Assembly (NCBI GenBank): GCA_010093485.1
Contig: MU001502.1
Coordinates: 1,813,159-1,877,158 of the forward strand
Reading direction: 5' to 3'
From: Karstenula rhodostoma CBS 690.94
Taxonomy: Eukaryota > Ascomycota > Dothideomycetes > Pleosporales > Didymosphaeriaceae
Length of the DNA stretch: 64,000 nucleotides
The position numbers and the translations under genes were made by a program. Below, piece by piece: positions 51,298 through 63,639 of this stretch. Positions within the stretch are counted from its first letter, which is position 1; each line of letters starts with the position of its first letter. Below the pieces are notes generated by a model. That model was not told the DNA's origin and did not search any database. It worked only from the letters and a program-made list of their open reading frames with translations.

Positions 51298-51460
51298 ATT
51301 AAGGCGCTAGAACGTCCTCTAAAGTCCTTATTAAAGGCTAGCTATTAAGGTGCCAGAACGTCCTCTAAAGTCCTTATTAAAGACTGGCTATTAAGGTACT
51401 AGAATATCCTCTAAAGTCCTTATTAAAGGCTAGCTATTAAGGTACTAGAATATCCTCTTA
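51298..51460 (+). repeat. 46-bp minisatellite in the retroelement leader (about 3.6 units)
   Basis: Units starting ATTAAGG at 51298, 51344, 51390 and 51436, each containing AGAACGTCCTCTAAAGTCC or its RIP-mutated form. It lies 114 bp after the 5' LTR, ahead of gag. The older copy carries five units at 59474-59690 on the other strand, so the copy number differs between insertions. Confidence 0.92.
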
Positions 51461-54400
51461 GATTTTTTAAACTTTCTTAAAGACCTACTAATATTAGGTA
51501 TCTTTAGTAGAATTAACTACTATAAAGGTTAAATCCCTTTTAGGTAAAAGCGCGTACCTGCTATAGGTATACTAAAAATAATATACGCACCCTTAATAAA
51601 CAGGCTTAAAATAGGACTAATTACCTACTTATTACTTATACCTTATCTACCTAAACCTACCTTTTACCCTTATAGTAAATATTAATTTATATAATATCTC
51701 TATTTTAGATAGCCCTCTCTCCCTATCTAGTTTACCTCTAAATAGCTCTATACCTGCCACACTACCACCTATAACTAAGCGTATAAAGACGAAACCTCTA
51801 GTACCTAGATAGTCTATTAATAGGGACCTAATATCTTTCTCTTAAAGCTATACTAGGACTCGCTCTATAAGCCGTGCTACTAAAGTAATAGTAGCTATTA
51901 ATTTTAGTAAAGAAGATCTTAATAATATTTTAAAGATAAATAACCCCTATTATAGCGTAATTATAGATAAAATACTGTATATACTACCCTAAGGTTGCTT
52001 ACCTATCCTAATATAAAAATAGGCACTAGTAGCCGAAGCCTCTAGTATATAACCTCCCTATAAGCTAGAAGATCTACCCTCCTAGATTAAACTTTTCCTA
52101 CTAGAACTGGGTATCTAGCCACCTAAAGGTACTAAAGAATACCTAGCTAATATTAGTAAGATTAAAAAGGAATTAGGCCTCTATTAGAATTCTAGAACTA
52201 GAAACTATAAAGAGGAAGAAGACGACTTTAAGACTAGTCTATAAGTAGCTAGACTATAAGAGCTAAAGAAAGTATCTAAACTATATATAGCCTTTACTAA
52301 TATTAACGCAATTATTCTAGACCTAATTACTTTAGATAGAAAGTACCTAGAGACCTTAAACTACTAAGGCCTAGAGTTTACTACTACTTCTAATATATAT
52401 ATAGGCTATATTAAGGCTAATATAGCCCTATTTACTATAAAGCTATAGCTTATAGCCTTATCCTAATATATACGCAAAATATAGGACTAGTAATAAAAGC
52501 TAGTCTAGTAAAATACTAACCTAAATAATAAAATTAATATTATAATAGACTCCTAGATATAGACTTAGAAAGAAAATAGTTATCTATAAACTAAAATTAT
52601 AGAATTAAAGAAGACTACTAAGGCTAAAAATTAACTAATATAAGTAGTAATTAGTAACTTAAATAATAATAATAGCTTTAAGTTACTCTACTAGTTTAGC
52701 GCTTCCCCTACTAAGCTAGTACCTACTATTAAATATAATACTAAACTAGTTACTCTAAAGATAGATAGTTAGTAAGGTATAGGCTATTCTACTATAGGTT
52801 AATATATTCTAAAAGTAAATACCTCTAGTAAACTTTTCTATAAAGTGCTAAACCTTTACTATATAAAGCACTAAACTTGCTAGAGTAAACGCCTGTCCCC
52901 TAAGGTTCTAGACCCTAATAAGTTTAATAGTAATAAGGCTTAGTTTAAGCTATAGTTCTATTTACTAGAGGTTAAGATTAAATCTAATATAAACTACTTT
53001 TAGTAAGATACTTCTAAAGAATATACTATAGCTATTACTAATTATATTAATATATAACTAGAAGGCCACGCCTTTAAAATTTTTAATACCTAAAAATAGT
53101 AGTAATTAACTATATCTCTTATAGGTCTATATAACTACCTCTAAGCTATATTTATACCGCTAAACTAGGATATTAATACCTGTACTAACCTCTAGAAGAT
53201 AACGTTTCTATCTAAAGGAGATATAAACTTATTTATTATATAATATAATATATTTATAAACTAGACTAGGTTTTATTCTAATAATCCTAAAGAGACACTC
53301 TATAAGAAGCTCTATATAAAGCTTGCTAACTAGCTTACTTAAGATACTATTAACCCTACTATAAACTATAATAAATTTTATACTATTATCTATAAGCTAT
53401 ATAAAGCCTATAAGTGTAACTATTAGGCTAACTATAACTAACTTACTCCCTCTACCCTATACTATTATAAGGAGTTTTTATTATAAATAGTTACTTTAGC
53501 CCCTTATTATACTACAGGACCACCTAAAGATACTATAGTAGAATTGGCTCTAAAGTGCCAATCTACTAACCCTAGATATAGGTACTCTAGGGAGTAGTAT
53601 TATAAAAATTAGGTATATTATAACTGCCTCTTTAAGGATTATATCTATTATAATTACCCTATTAAACCTTATAATAGGTATACTATCGCCGCTATTATAA
53701 AGGTTTAAGAAGAGAATAAGGCTTACTTTTTCCTAGAATCTAGTAATAAATACACCTCTAATAAAGACTCTAAGTTAGACTTTAAGTTAGAAAACTAGAG
53801 ATACCAGTTAACTCTAGGCTAGTACTCCTAATAGAAGTAGTAGGTATAGAACTAATTAACCTATAGAAGCCAGCGTTCCGCCCTAAGAAGTATTACACTA
53901 ACCCTAAAGGTATTTAAATCCCTAACTTATTTAGGGGAATACCTTTTACACTTCCTATAATATTCTAAAATAATAGATATAAGGTTCGCGTATATAGCTT
54001 TATTAATTCTAGTATATCTATATATAATCTCGTCGCCTTATAGCTAGAGAAAGCACTAAGGTACTAACTTAGTATTAAGTTAATACAGCTTAAATACCTA
54101 ATCCCTCTTAAGAGTTTTACTAGTAAAAAGGCCGCTTTAGTTAATTACTACTTTTAAGTAGTATTTAATATTAATAGATACCCTATAACTATATAGTTTG
54201 TCCTATATAAAATAGGAGACTATAACCTTATTATAGAATAAAAATTCTTTAAGGATACTAAGACACTAATTAATTATTATAACTAGTACTTATTATAGCT
54301 AGATAATATACTATTATAGGTTATTACTTTACTTATAATACTGCGCTACCTACTCCCGCTAGTTAATAAAGAATACTAGTTCGATACTAACTAATAGGAT

Positions 54401-57400
54401 ACTAACTTTAAAAAGGAGGATATTTAACTTTAATAAGTATAATTACTCTATAGGGAATACTCTCCTATAAAGGAGTTTAAAATCCCTATAGAGCCTGTAA
54501 TATTATCTATCTCTCTAGTATAGGCTACCCCCTAGAACTATAGTAATTATTAACTACCTTTAGTAGAGTCTATCCTAAATAAGGACTTTATTATAGTATA
54601 CTATATATCTTTAGATAAGGATAGTAATAAAGCCAAACCGCTAGAGTCTAGGGATAAGAGTTAGTAATTAGCTAAGCCTAGTATTAAGGATAATACCCTA
54701 GTGTATAGATACAGTAATAAGTTACTATATAATAATAAATTATTACTAGAGGAATTAACTACCTCTACTAAGCCTAATCCTACTAGAGACCCTAGTAAAT
54801 AAGCTACTAAGAAACTCTTATAAGAGCTAAGGATTAAACTAAAAAACTACCTAAAGGACTAAGTTATTACTACCTTCTACCCTATAGAGCGGCTTTAACG
54901 CAAGGAAGATTTATATAAGATAAATAAAGTACTATCTAATCTAGGGCTACTACCCCTAGAGGAACCCCCTAAGTATTAAATACTAATAAAGGAATAGCTC
55001 CTTAAGGCTAGTATTAATATTTTAACTATCTCTACTATAGTGTTTATAGTTAGCGTATAAGGTATAGAGATTAGCTCTATTAGTTAATATAAGTTATTTA
55101 AACTTATAGAAGCTAAGTATTATAAAAAGGAAGCTATGGCTAACTCTCTAGAAAAGTCTTAAGAATAGCTACTAGTAGAACTTAAAGCTAAGCTTCCCTA
55201 TTATAGATAGGCAGGGATAGATATTTCTTACTTTAGTAAATAAGAGGTAAATACCTTACCCCTATAATAGGAAGGTGTTAACTATAATATTATCCTTACT
55301 AAGGATATTAGTACTTTAAAGACCTCCCTACTATATCCTATATCCCTTAATAAGCTAGAATTACTATACCTATATATTTAGGACGTAGTAAAGAAAAGGT
55401 TTATCTCCTCTAGTAATATTAGTTTCGCCTCCCCTATCTTATATATAAAGAAGTCTAGAGGGGGGTAGTATCTTTATATTAATTATAGGAGGCTTAATAG
55501 TATTACTAAGAAGAATATTACTTCTATACCACTACTAAAGGAAACTCTTATATACCTATCTAGAATATACGTATTTACTAAACTAGACCTGTAATAAGCC
55601 TTTTACTATATATAACTTACTAAACGCACCTCTAACCTCTCTATATTTTAAATTTAATATAGTAACTTTAAGTATAATATTCTTCCTTTTAGTATAACTA
55701 ATAGACTAGTATTATTCTAGCGCTTTATTAATATAATTCTAGCTAATATAATTAACTTAATTTATATAATTTATATTAATAATATCCTTATCTACTCTAA
55801 GGACCCCCTAGAGTATAAGGCTTATATATCTAAAGTTATTAAATAGCTAAAAGAGCACCACCTCTATTATAATATTAAGAAAAGCGAATTCACTATTTAA
55901 GAAGTTAAATTCCTAGGCTTTATTATTACTACTAACAGGATCCATAAGGATCCTAAGAAGGAAACTATAGTATAGAACTAGAAAGAGCCTACTAGCCTCT
56001 ACGCCCTCTAATCCTTTTTAGGATTCTATAACTACTATTAGATCTACCTTAAAAACTATAAATATATTATTTAACTCCTTACTAAGCTAACTAAAAAAGG
56101 CGCCTGGCGTAAGTTTAAAAATAAGGAACGCGCTACTTTTTAAGCTATAAAGGACCTTTTTTACTTAGATAATCTTATTATATAGTACTCCCCCTACTAT
56201 AAGACGTGGATAGAGACTAATACTAGTAATAGTATTATTATAGGAGCCATCTTATAGATATAAGATAATAGAATCTAGAAACCTTTTAGTTTCTACTTAT
56301 ATAAAATAAAACTAGTAGAGATAAATTATAATATTTATAATAAAGAAATACTTATTATTATAGATAAGTTATATATATAGCGTGCCTAACTTATTAGTCT
56401 ATAGTTAGAAGAGCTATTTACTATTATTATAGACTATTATACACTTAAATACTTCTCTATAAAGCGAGAACTTATACCCTACTAGACTTATTAGTTAGAA
56501 GTATTATCCTAGTATAACTATATAATTATATTTTACCCTAGATCTATAAATATTGTGGCCAATACACTATTATAGAAATAGGAAGAACTAGTTATATAGA
56601 AGGTAAAAGCTAAGTTAGTCTATATAATATACTTCTTCCCCTAATAATAGGATATTGCTAATAATAATACTAATAATAAGGACTATAAAGTAGTAGTATT
56701 AGTTATTACTACTAAGCCGAACTAGTAGAGTAGGGAGGCTAAATTACAAGACTCTCCTATTATACTAGTAAACTACCTACTTAAAGTAAATTATACTAAT
56801 CTAACCTTAGAACTACTTTAAGAGGCTACCTCTAAACTAAATAGTAAATATAATAGAATACCTTCTAGGCTTCTTTTATACTAAGACTGCCTAGTTATTC
56901 CTAAAACTAGTTAGCTTTAAATAATCCTTATTAATATAGTTTACTCCTACTAGATAACTATACACCCTAGTACTAAAAAGACCTATAAACTTATCTAGAA
57001 ATTATACTATTAGAGTTATATATATATAGATATTAAACAGTTTATACGAAATTATAAGATCTACCACTAGACTAAACCCCCTTATAATAAGAAGCTAGAC
57101 CTGCTCTAGCTACTATCTATTCTAGAGGCTATATAGTAAAACGTTTTTATAGACTTTAAGAGCTTTCTACTAGACTAAAAGGGCTTTAATAATATTATAG
57201 TTTATATATACTATCTAAGTAAATATACCTTTTTACTACTATACTATAAGAAAATTACTATAGAATAGGCCGCCTCCCTTTACTACTAGTATATCTAGAG
57301 AATCTTTAGTATCCCTAAATCTATTATATTAGATTAAGGGCTATAGTTTATTTCTAATTTTACCGGTAAACTATATTGCCTTATAGGTATATAGTAGAAA

Positions 57401-58828
57401 CTTATATTTATAGGTTATACCTAAATAGATAGCTAAACCAAGATATATAATAAGTATATTAACTAGCGTCTCTACCTATTTATTAATAAATTTTAGGATA
57501 ACTAGTTAGATCTACTCCCTTTAATAGACTAGGCATAAGCCTCTTTACCTAATAAATCTACCGGTTTCTCTCTATACAAAATTAAGTTCGGCTATAAAGC
57601 TAAAGTCTTTTAGGACTAGAGGAATAGAGTTAGGTTACCTAAGGACTCCCCTAATAATATTAGCTCTAAGTAAGCCTATAAGTTTATTACTACTCGCCTT
57701 AAAACCATTACTTAGATCTGCGACCAGGCCTATTAGAACCTTGTTACAGTATAAGACTTAATAGCGAAATAAGCTAATAAATACTACTAACTACCTAACT
57801 TTATTATTAGTAACTTTATCTATATTACCCTAAAAGGCTTTTTAATATCGCGTCCCTCTATTAAGCTGGATAAGTAAATATATAGTCTATACTATATTAT
57901 AGAGATAAAAGGGTTATCCTATAAGCTTAAATTACTATTATATATAAAAGTTTATTTAGTATTTCACGTAGACTGTCTTTAGAAAGCGCCTAATAACCTA
58001 CTTTCTAGATAATACTAACTATAGGAACCGCTAACTAAAGTTAATAGTACTTTTAAGTAGGAGGTATTACTTATTCGTAATAGCTAACTAAGCTAGGGAA
58101 AACTCTAGTACTAAGTAGTATAATAAGGCTGTAACCTAGATAATATATAGTATCTAGTATCTAACTTTAGGAATACCCTAAAGCTGGTAGGCAACTTTTA
58201 TAATACTAATTCTTAGGTAGCTAGGCCCCCTAAGCGTCTAGATACTTAGAAGAAAGCTACTCTTAATAAAGTATTTTTAGATAGTGATCCTAAAGACAAT
58301 ATACCTATTAAGGTAGGTAGTTAATAAAGGGTTACCTAAAAATAGGCTAGTTAGTATAGTGGCTTAATCTAGATAGCCTACTTAATATCTATAAGGCGCG
58401 CTTATCTTATACTTCTTAGTACTATAAAGGATTAAGCTTTATATATTAAGTACTTTAAGCCTTTAACTATAAGTAAAGAATATAAGGTCTTAAACTAGAT
58501 TTTAACCTCTTCTTATAGGATTAGGGAACCCTATATAATATATATATAATAGCGCGCAGCTAACTACTTAGAAAAATTCTAAATAAAGGTATTTTTATAT
58601 AGGAAATTATAGAGCCCTATACAATTATACTAGAGTAGGATACTCTAATCTAGTCTATAACTATATAAGTTTAATAGGAAATTTTTTAAGAGTATAAAGG
58701 ATATTTTTCTTTATTTTTATTTCTTTTTTTTTAGACTAATTTATTCTTTTCTTTCTTTTTACAGATATAGGTATTCTTATAGTCCTTAGGGACCATTAAG
58801 ACCCTAGATCGCGCTTAGAGGGGGGTAG

Positions 58829-59074
58829 TGTAAGGGTTAATTTAACCTAAGGTTAAATCCCCTTATAGGATATTTACCTACCTTTAAGCTTAGGCCTTAT
58901 CTAGTGGCCTATATATAGATTAGTTAGTAGATCTTAAATACCTAGTATATAGAGAGCTCCTCCCTAGGACCCTCTCTATTTTAGTGTCTTAAGTTTAGTC
59001 TTAATTTATATAGTTTCTTCTAGCCATCTAATTCTGAGAGTATTCGCCCTATTTAGCCATATCCTAGCCTTATA
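58829..59074 (+). repeat. 3' LTR of the younger element
   Basis: 246 bp, starts TGTAAGGG directly after the polypurine tract and ends CCTTATA before the ATAGC duplication. It is the least mutated LTR of the four in the window. Confidence 0.93.
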
Positions 59075-59473
59075 ATAGCTCTAAAAGAAAAATATTAAAT
59101 TCTTATTAATAAATTATTTAAATACTAGAGGTTTTATCTTTATATACTTAGTTATAGGTAGTAGTATAGTAGGTATAGAGCTATTTAGAGGTAAAATAGA
59201 TAAAAAAAAAGGGTTATTTAAAATAAAAATATTATATAAATTAATATTTACTATAAGGGTAAAAGGTAGGTTTAGATAAATAAAGTATAAGTAATAAGTA
59301 GATAATTAGTTATATTTTAAGTCTATTTATTAAGGATATATATATTATTTTTAATATATTTATAATAGGTATATATTTTTATTTAAAAGGAATTTAACCT
59401 TTATAGTAGTTAATTCTACTAAAGGTACCTAATATTAATAGGTCTTTAAAAGAGTTTAAAAAATCTAAAAAAA

Positions 59474-59690
59474 TATTCTAGTACCTTAATAGCTAGTCTT
59501 TAATAAAGACTTTAAAGAATATTCTAGTATTTTAATAGCTAGCCTTTAATAAGGATTTTAGAGAATATTCTAGTACTTTAATAGCTAGTCTTTAATAAGA
59601 ACTTTAGAGAATATTCTAATACCTTAATAGCTAGTCTTTAATAAGGACTTTAGAGGATATTCTAGTATTTTAATAACTAATTTAAAAAAA
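59474..59690 (-). repeat. 46-bp minisatellite of the older element (5 units)
   Basis: TATTCTA marks recur at 59474, 59520, 59566, 59612 and 59658, exactly 46 bp apart. The array is the reverse complement of the one at 51298 in the younger copy. Confidence 0.9.
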
Positions 59691-59788
59691 TTTTTTAGAA
59701 TTTTAATAAATCTTTCTATATCTAAAGAGCTAAAGATAGATATTATAATTATTAATTTTCTAGCTAAAAAAAGGGGTTTTAAATTTAA

Positions 59789-60034
59789 TATAAAACTAGA
59801 ATATAGTTAAATAGAATAAATACTCTTAGAATTAAATAGATAGAAAAAACTATATAAATTAAAACTAAACTTAAAATATTAAAATAAAAAGAGTTCTAAG
59901 GAGGAACTCTCTATATACTAGATATTTAAAATTTACTAACTAATTTATATATAGATTACTAGATAAGGCCTAAGTTTAAAGATAAATAAATATTTTATAA
60001 GGGGATTTAATTTTAGATTAAATCTACCCTTATA
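59789..60034 (-). repeat. 5' LTR of the older element
   Basis: 246 bp, reverse-complement match to the younger LTRs, flanked on the right by the target duplication ATTTA (60035-60039). Confidence 0.9.
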
Positions 60035-60170
60035 ATTTATATTTATATAATTTAGCTATATTACCTAAGTATATAAAAGATAGTAGACTTAATAATTAAT
60101 AAAACCTTTTAGTTTTAAAGTTAATATTTAAGTTATCTATTTTAACTATAGCTTAACTATAATAATCTTA

Positions 60171-60555
60171 TATTATTAAATAGTATTTAATATTAAATTA
60201 TATTATTTAATATTAACTAATAGATAGTTCTAAAAACCTTTTAAAGTATTAAACTCTAATTTTAACTATATATAAAGTAGAATTATATCTTTCTAATTTA
60301 TACTACCTCTATAATATATAATTTTAGTAGGTATTTATAATAATACTAATTCTAGTAGAAACTACTAGTAAAATACTAGTTAATATTATTAAATAGTATT
60401 TAATATTAAATTATATTATTTAATATTAACTAATAGATAGCTCTAAAAACCTTTTAAAGTATTAAATTCTAGTTTTAACTATATATAAAGTAGAATTATA
60501 TCTCTCTAGCTTATACTACCCCTAAAATATATAATTTTAGTAGATATTTATAATA
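60171..60555. repeat. Direct repeat, period 214 bp
   Basis: Two copies starting TATTATTAAATAGTATTTAA at 60171 and 60385 stay aligned for about 170 bp with few differences, mostly transitions. A partial relative lies near 63335-63425 (AGAATTATACCTCCCCTAAA). Confidence 0.85.
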
Positions 60556-63500
60556 GTAATTATTTACTTAATAAACTTATTAGATTCTTACCTACTATAA
60601 GAGAGGAGATAAATATAAAACTATAAGTAATAAGTAATAAAATTATTAAATATAATAAATAATAATTATTTTTAATTCTTATATAAGTATCTATTTAATA
60701 AGTAATAAAACTACTAAGTATAGTAAATAATAAATTTCTATAGATATATATAAAATTATAATTCTATAAAATACTAAGGTATAGTTTCTCTATAATAATC
60801 TAAATAAGCTATAATTTATATATAAGATTATATACTATATAATTATATATAAAAAAAAAAACTAGTTTATATAAATATATAGAATATAGTAGTATTTAAT
60901 CCTATTTTCTAGTAATTAATATAATATTAGATTAGTTATAGATAGAATTCTAAATAGTAAGTCTAAAATAAAATTATATTACTTATAATTAACTATTTTA
61001 CTAAATTCTATATAAAGTAAAACTATTTTATACTATACTATAATATTTAATATTATTTAATATTATTCTCTAGTAATAAATATAATATTATATTAGTTTC
61101 TAATATATCTATAAATAATAAGCCTAAAGTAAAATAAAAAATACTTTTAGCTATTTTATATAACTATATTAAAAATAAAAATATATACTATTTACTATTA
61201 TTTAATATAATTATATATAAATTAATATAAAATTAAATTAGTAGAACTCTATACTTTTACCCTAAAGGAAAAAAAAAAAAAAAATATTATTTTTAACTAT
61301 TTTATTCTACTTTATATAATACTTAGTTAGTTTCTACTAACCTCTAGTATTTAATTCTACCTTCTTAACTTTCTCTATAGGGGTAGTAGGGGTATTATTA
61401 ATAATACTATCCCCTATAATATACTTTTTACCCTTTTTAAATATATTTAATATTATTTAATAATATTTAAAGTAAACTAGAATTAAATAATAGTAGATAG
61501 TAGAATACTATATTTAGTACTTATAAAATAAAATAAAATAGTATAATTATTAAAGGATTAGAGTTTATACTTAATTTATTATATTACTAGTACCTATTTT
61601 TTTATTATTATTATTTTAATCTAATAGATATAGAGTATTATTAAATAATTTATTTAGAAAAATAATATTATTTAGATTAAGGTTTTACTAGTTATACTTT
61701 ATTATAGTAGTCCTTATTATATTAAGGCTATTAAAAACTATCTTCTAGAAAACTCTTTTACCCTTATAAAGGGTAGATATCTTTTACTCCCTTTTATATA
61801 TAGTTAGAGAAGGTATTAATTAGGTTTATAATAATTCTAGTAATACTATAGTTTAATAGTAGTTTAGATATATACCTTAGCTCTATATTAATATTATTTA
61901 GATATTATTATACTTATTTATAAATCTCTAATACTATTATTATTAAATAGTAGTTTATTATTTAGATATTATTACCTCTATTTATAGTATTCTAGAAATA
62001 CCTTTACTACTAGTATATATATAGCTAGAGGTAATAAATATAGCTTTATTAGTATCTAGAAAACTAGCTACTAATATAATAGTATCTAGATTTTTAATAA
62101 ATCCCTATATAAATTACTTTAATAAGCTTAATATTATCTAGATTTTCTAATTAAAAGATAATACTAGATAGATTATAGAATAATAGATTAGAGAATATTA
62201 GAGCTAATAAATATATAGATATAATATTAAAACTAAAGTTTATTATTAGAATCTAGTCTAGACTAAAAATTAGAATTTAGTTCTAAATAAATATTATTAT
62301 ATCTTCTAGTAAATATATAAGAGTTAACTAGACTTAATAAATAATTTTTTTAAGTTACTTTAGAGAGTTATATATAGTAAAGGGGACTTTTAAAATATTA
62401 AGATTTAATTTCTATTCTAGAAATTTTTATATTTTAAATTATACCTTTATATTTATAGTTTAGTTATAAAGTAATATAAGTATACTAGCTAGCTTATAAA
62501 TTACTAATATATATTAATTTAATAAAAACTATATCTAGTTAGTATTTAATTATTTCTATAATAAGATTTACTATAATTTATAGTAAATAATACCTATAAG
62601 TACTACTAGTATAAGGTATATAAATATAAAAAGTAATTCTACTATCTATAAATAACTTACTAGATAACTATTTTTCTAAGATTTTATATTTAAGTAGTAT
62701 AAATAGATATCTTTTATATATATATATTAATAGAATTATACTATTAGACTACTAGATAACTAGTAATTTTAAAAACTAGACTAAACTATAAATATTTTAT
62801 ATAAGATAAATTAATTATACTATAGTATATATAATATTATTACTAAATCTAGCTTATAATTTATAAGAAAAATAATAGTACTAGAATTTAATTATAAAAG
62901 TTATAGTTATTTTAGTTACTATTATTAATTTTATTTAATCCTAAATAGGGTACTAACTTATAAAAAATAATACTATTTAATACTATTTTATATTATTTAA
63001 GGTTAGCTAATATAAAATAATATTAGATTATATAAAATTTTATATAGTAGCTCTATATTATATATTATCTAATTTTAAAGTACTAGTAAGAATATCCCTA
63101 TTAATTAAGCTATACTCCTTATTATCCCTTAGTAGTTACCCTACCTCCTCTATATACTAGATATTAAAATTCCTTATTAAATAATTTAGAATCTAGATAA
63201 GGAAATTAGTAATAATATTAATAAAATACTTTAGGCCTATACTACCTCTATATTTAGAACTAAGTAGTTTCTAATAAATTTTAATAGTTTTATTAATTTT
63301 ATAGATATTAAGCCTTAGCTTTATTTATATATAATATTAAATATAGAGTAGAATTATACCTCCCCTAAAATATATAATCTCTATAGATATTTTATTTTTA
63401 GCTCTAATTCTAGTATAAACTACTAACTAGTTTATAAAAAGATAGATCTACTATTTATATTAATAGTATTTAAATAATATAATTTAGGCCTTATTATACT

Positions 63501-63639
63501 AACTTATAGAAATAAATACTACTTACTATTAAATAATATTTAATTCTAAAATAAAAAAAAATTACTTTAGACTATTTTACTTCTATTTACACGAAACCTA
63601 AGTAGACTATATAATTTAATAGAATTTAATACTATCTAG

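Larger units (their letters stand above)
50939..59074 (+). mobile_element. Younger Ty3/gypsy (chromovirus-like) retrotransposon nested in the older copy
   Basis: 8136 bp with 246-bp LTRs and a perfect target duplication ATAGC (50934-50938 and 59075-59079). Decayed coding order is gag, protease, reverse transcriptase, RNase H, integrase, so Ty3/gypsy. Landmarks: a CCHC zinc knuckle with Cys and His now Tyr (53616-53657); the retropepsin active-site region near 53995-54040; reverse transcriptase about 55290-55990 with its YxDD box mutated to YINN (55772-55783); RNase H about 56080-56560; integrase core about 57000-57680; a possible chromodomain-like tail about 57950-58130. The polypurine tract AGAGGGGGGTAG is at 58817-58828. 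In-frame stops fall where Gln, Trp or Arg codons are expected, as RIP would produce. It cannot be autonomous. Confidence 0.93.
43712..60034 (-). mobile_element. Older Ty3/gypsy LTR retrotransposon, interrupted by a younger copy
   Basis: Reverse-oriented element with 246-bp LTRs at 43712-43957 and 59789-60034. Flanking duplications are ATCTA (43707-43711) and ATTTA (60035-60039), one transition apart. Internal sequence runs 43958-50938 and 59080-59788, interrupted by the element at 50939-59074. Without the insert it is about 8.2 kb, the same size as the insert. Its minus strand matches the younger copy point for point. The block around the reverse transcriptase RGG motif is at about 47320-47370 here and 55425-55470 in the younger copy; the polypurine end lies next to 43958. 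All frames are broken. LTR differences are mostly transitions with a few transversions, so it is older than its insert. Confidence 0.9.

Noticed and set aside
51185..58828. Search for an intact gag or pol frame in the younger retroelement
   Set aside because: Every domain is interrupted by several stops. No frame is long enough to be functional.
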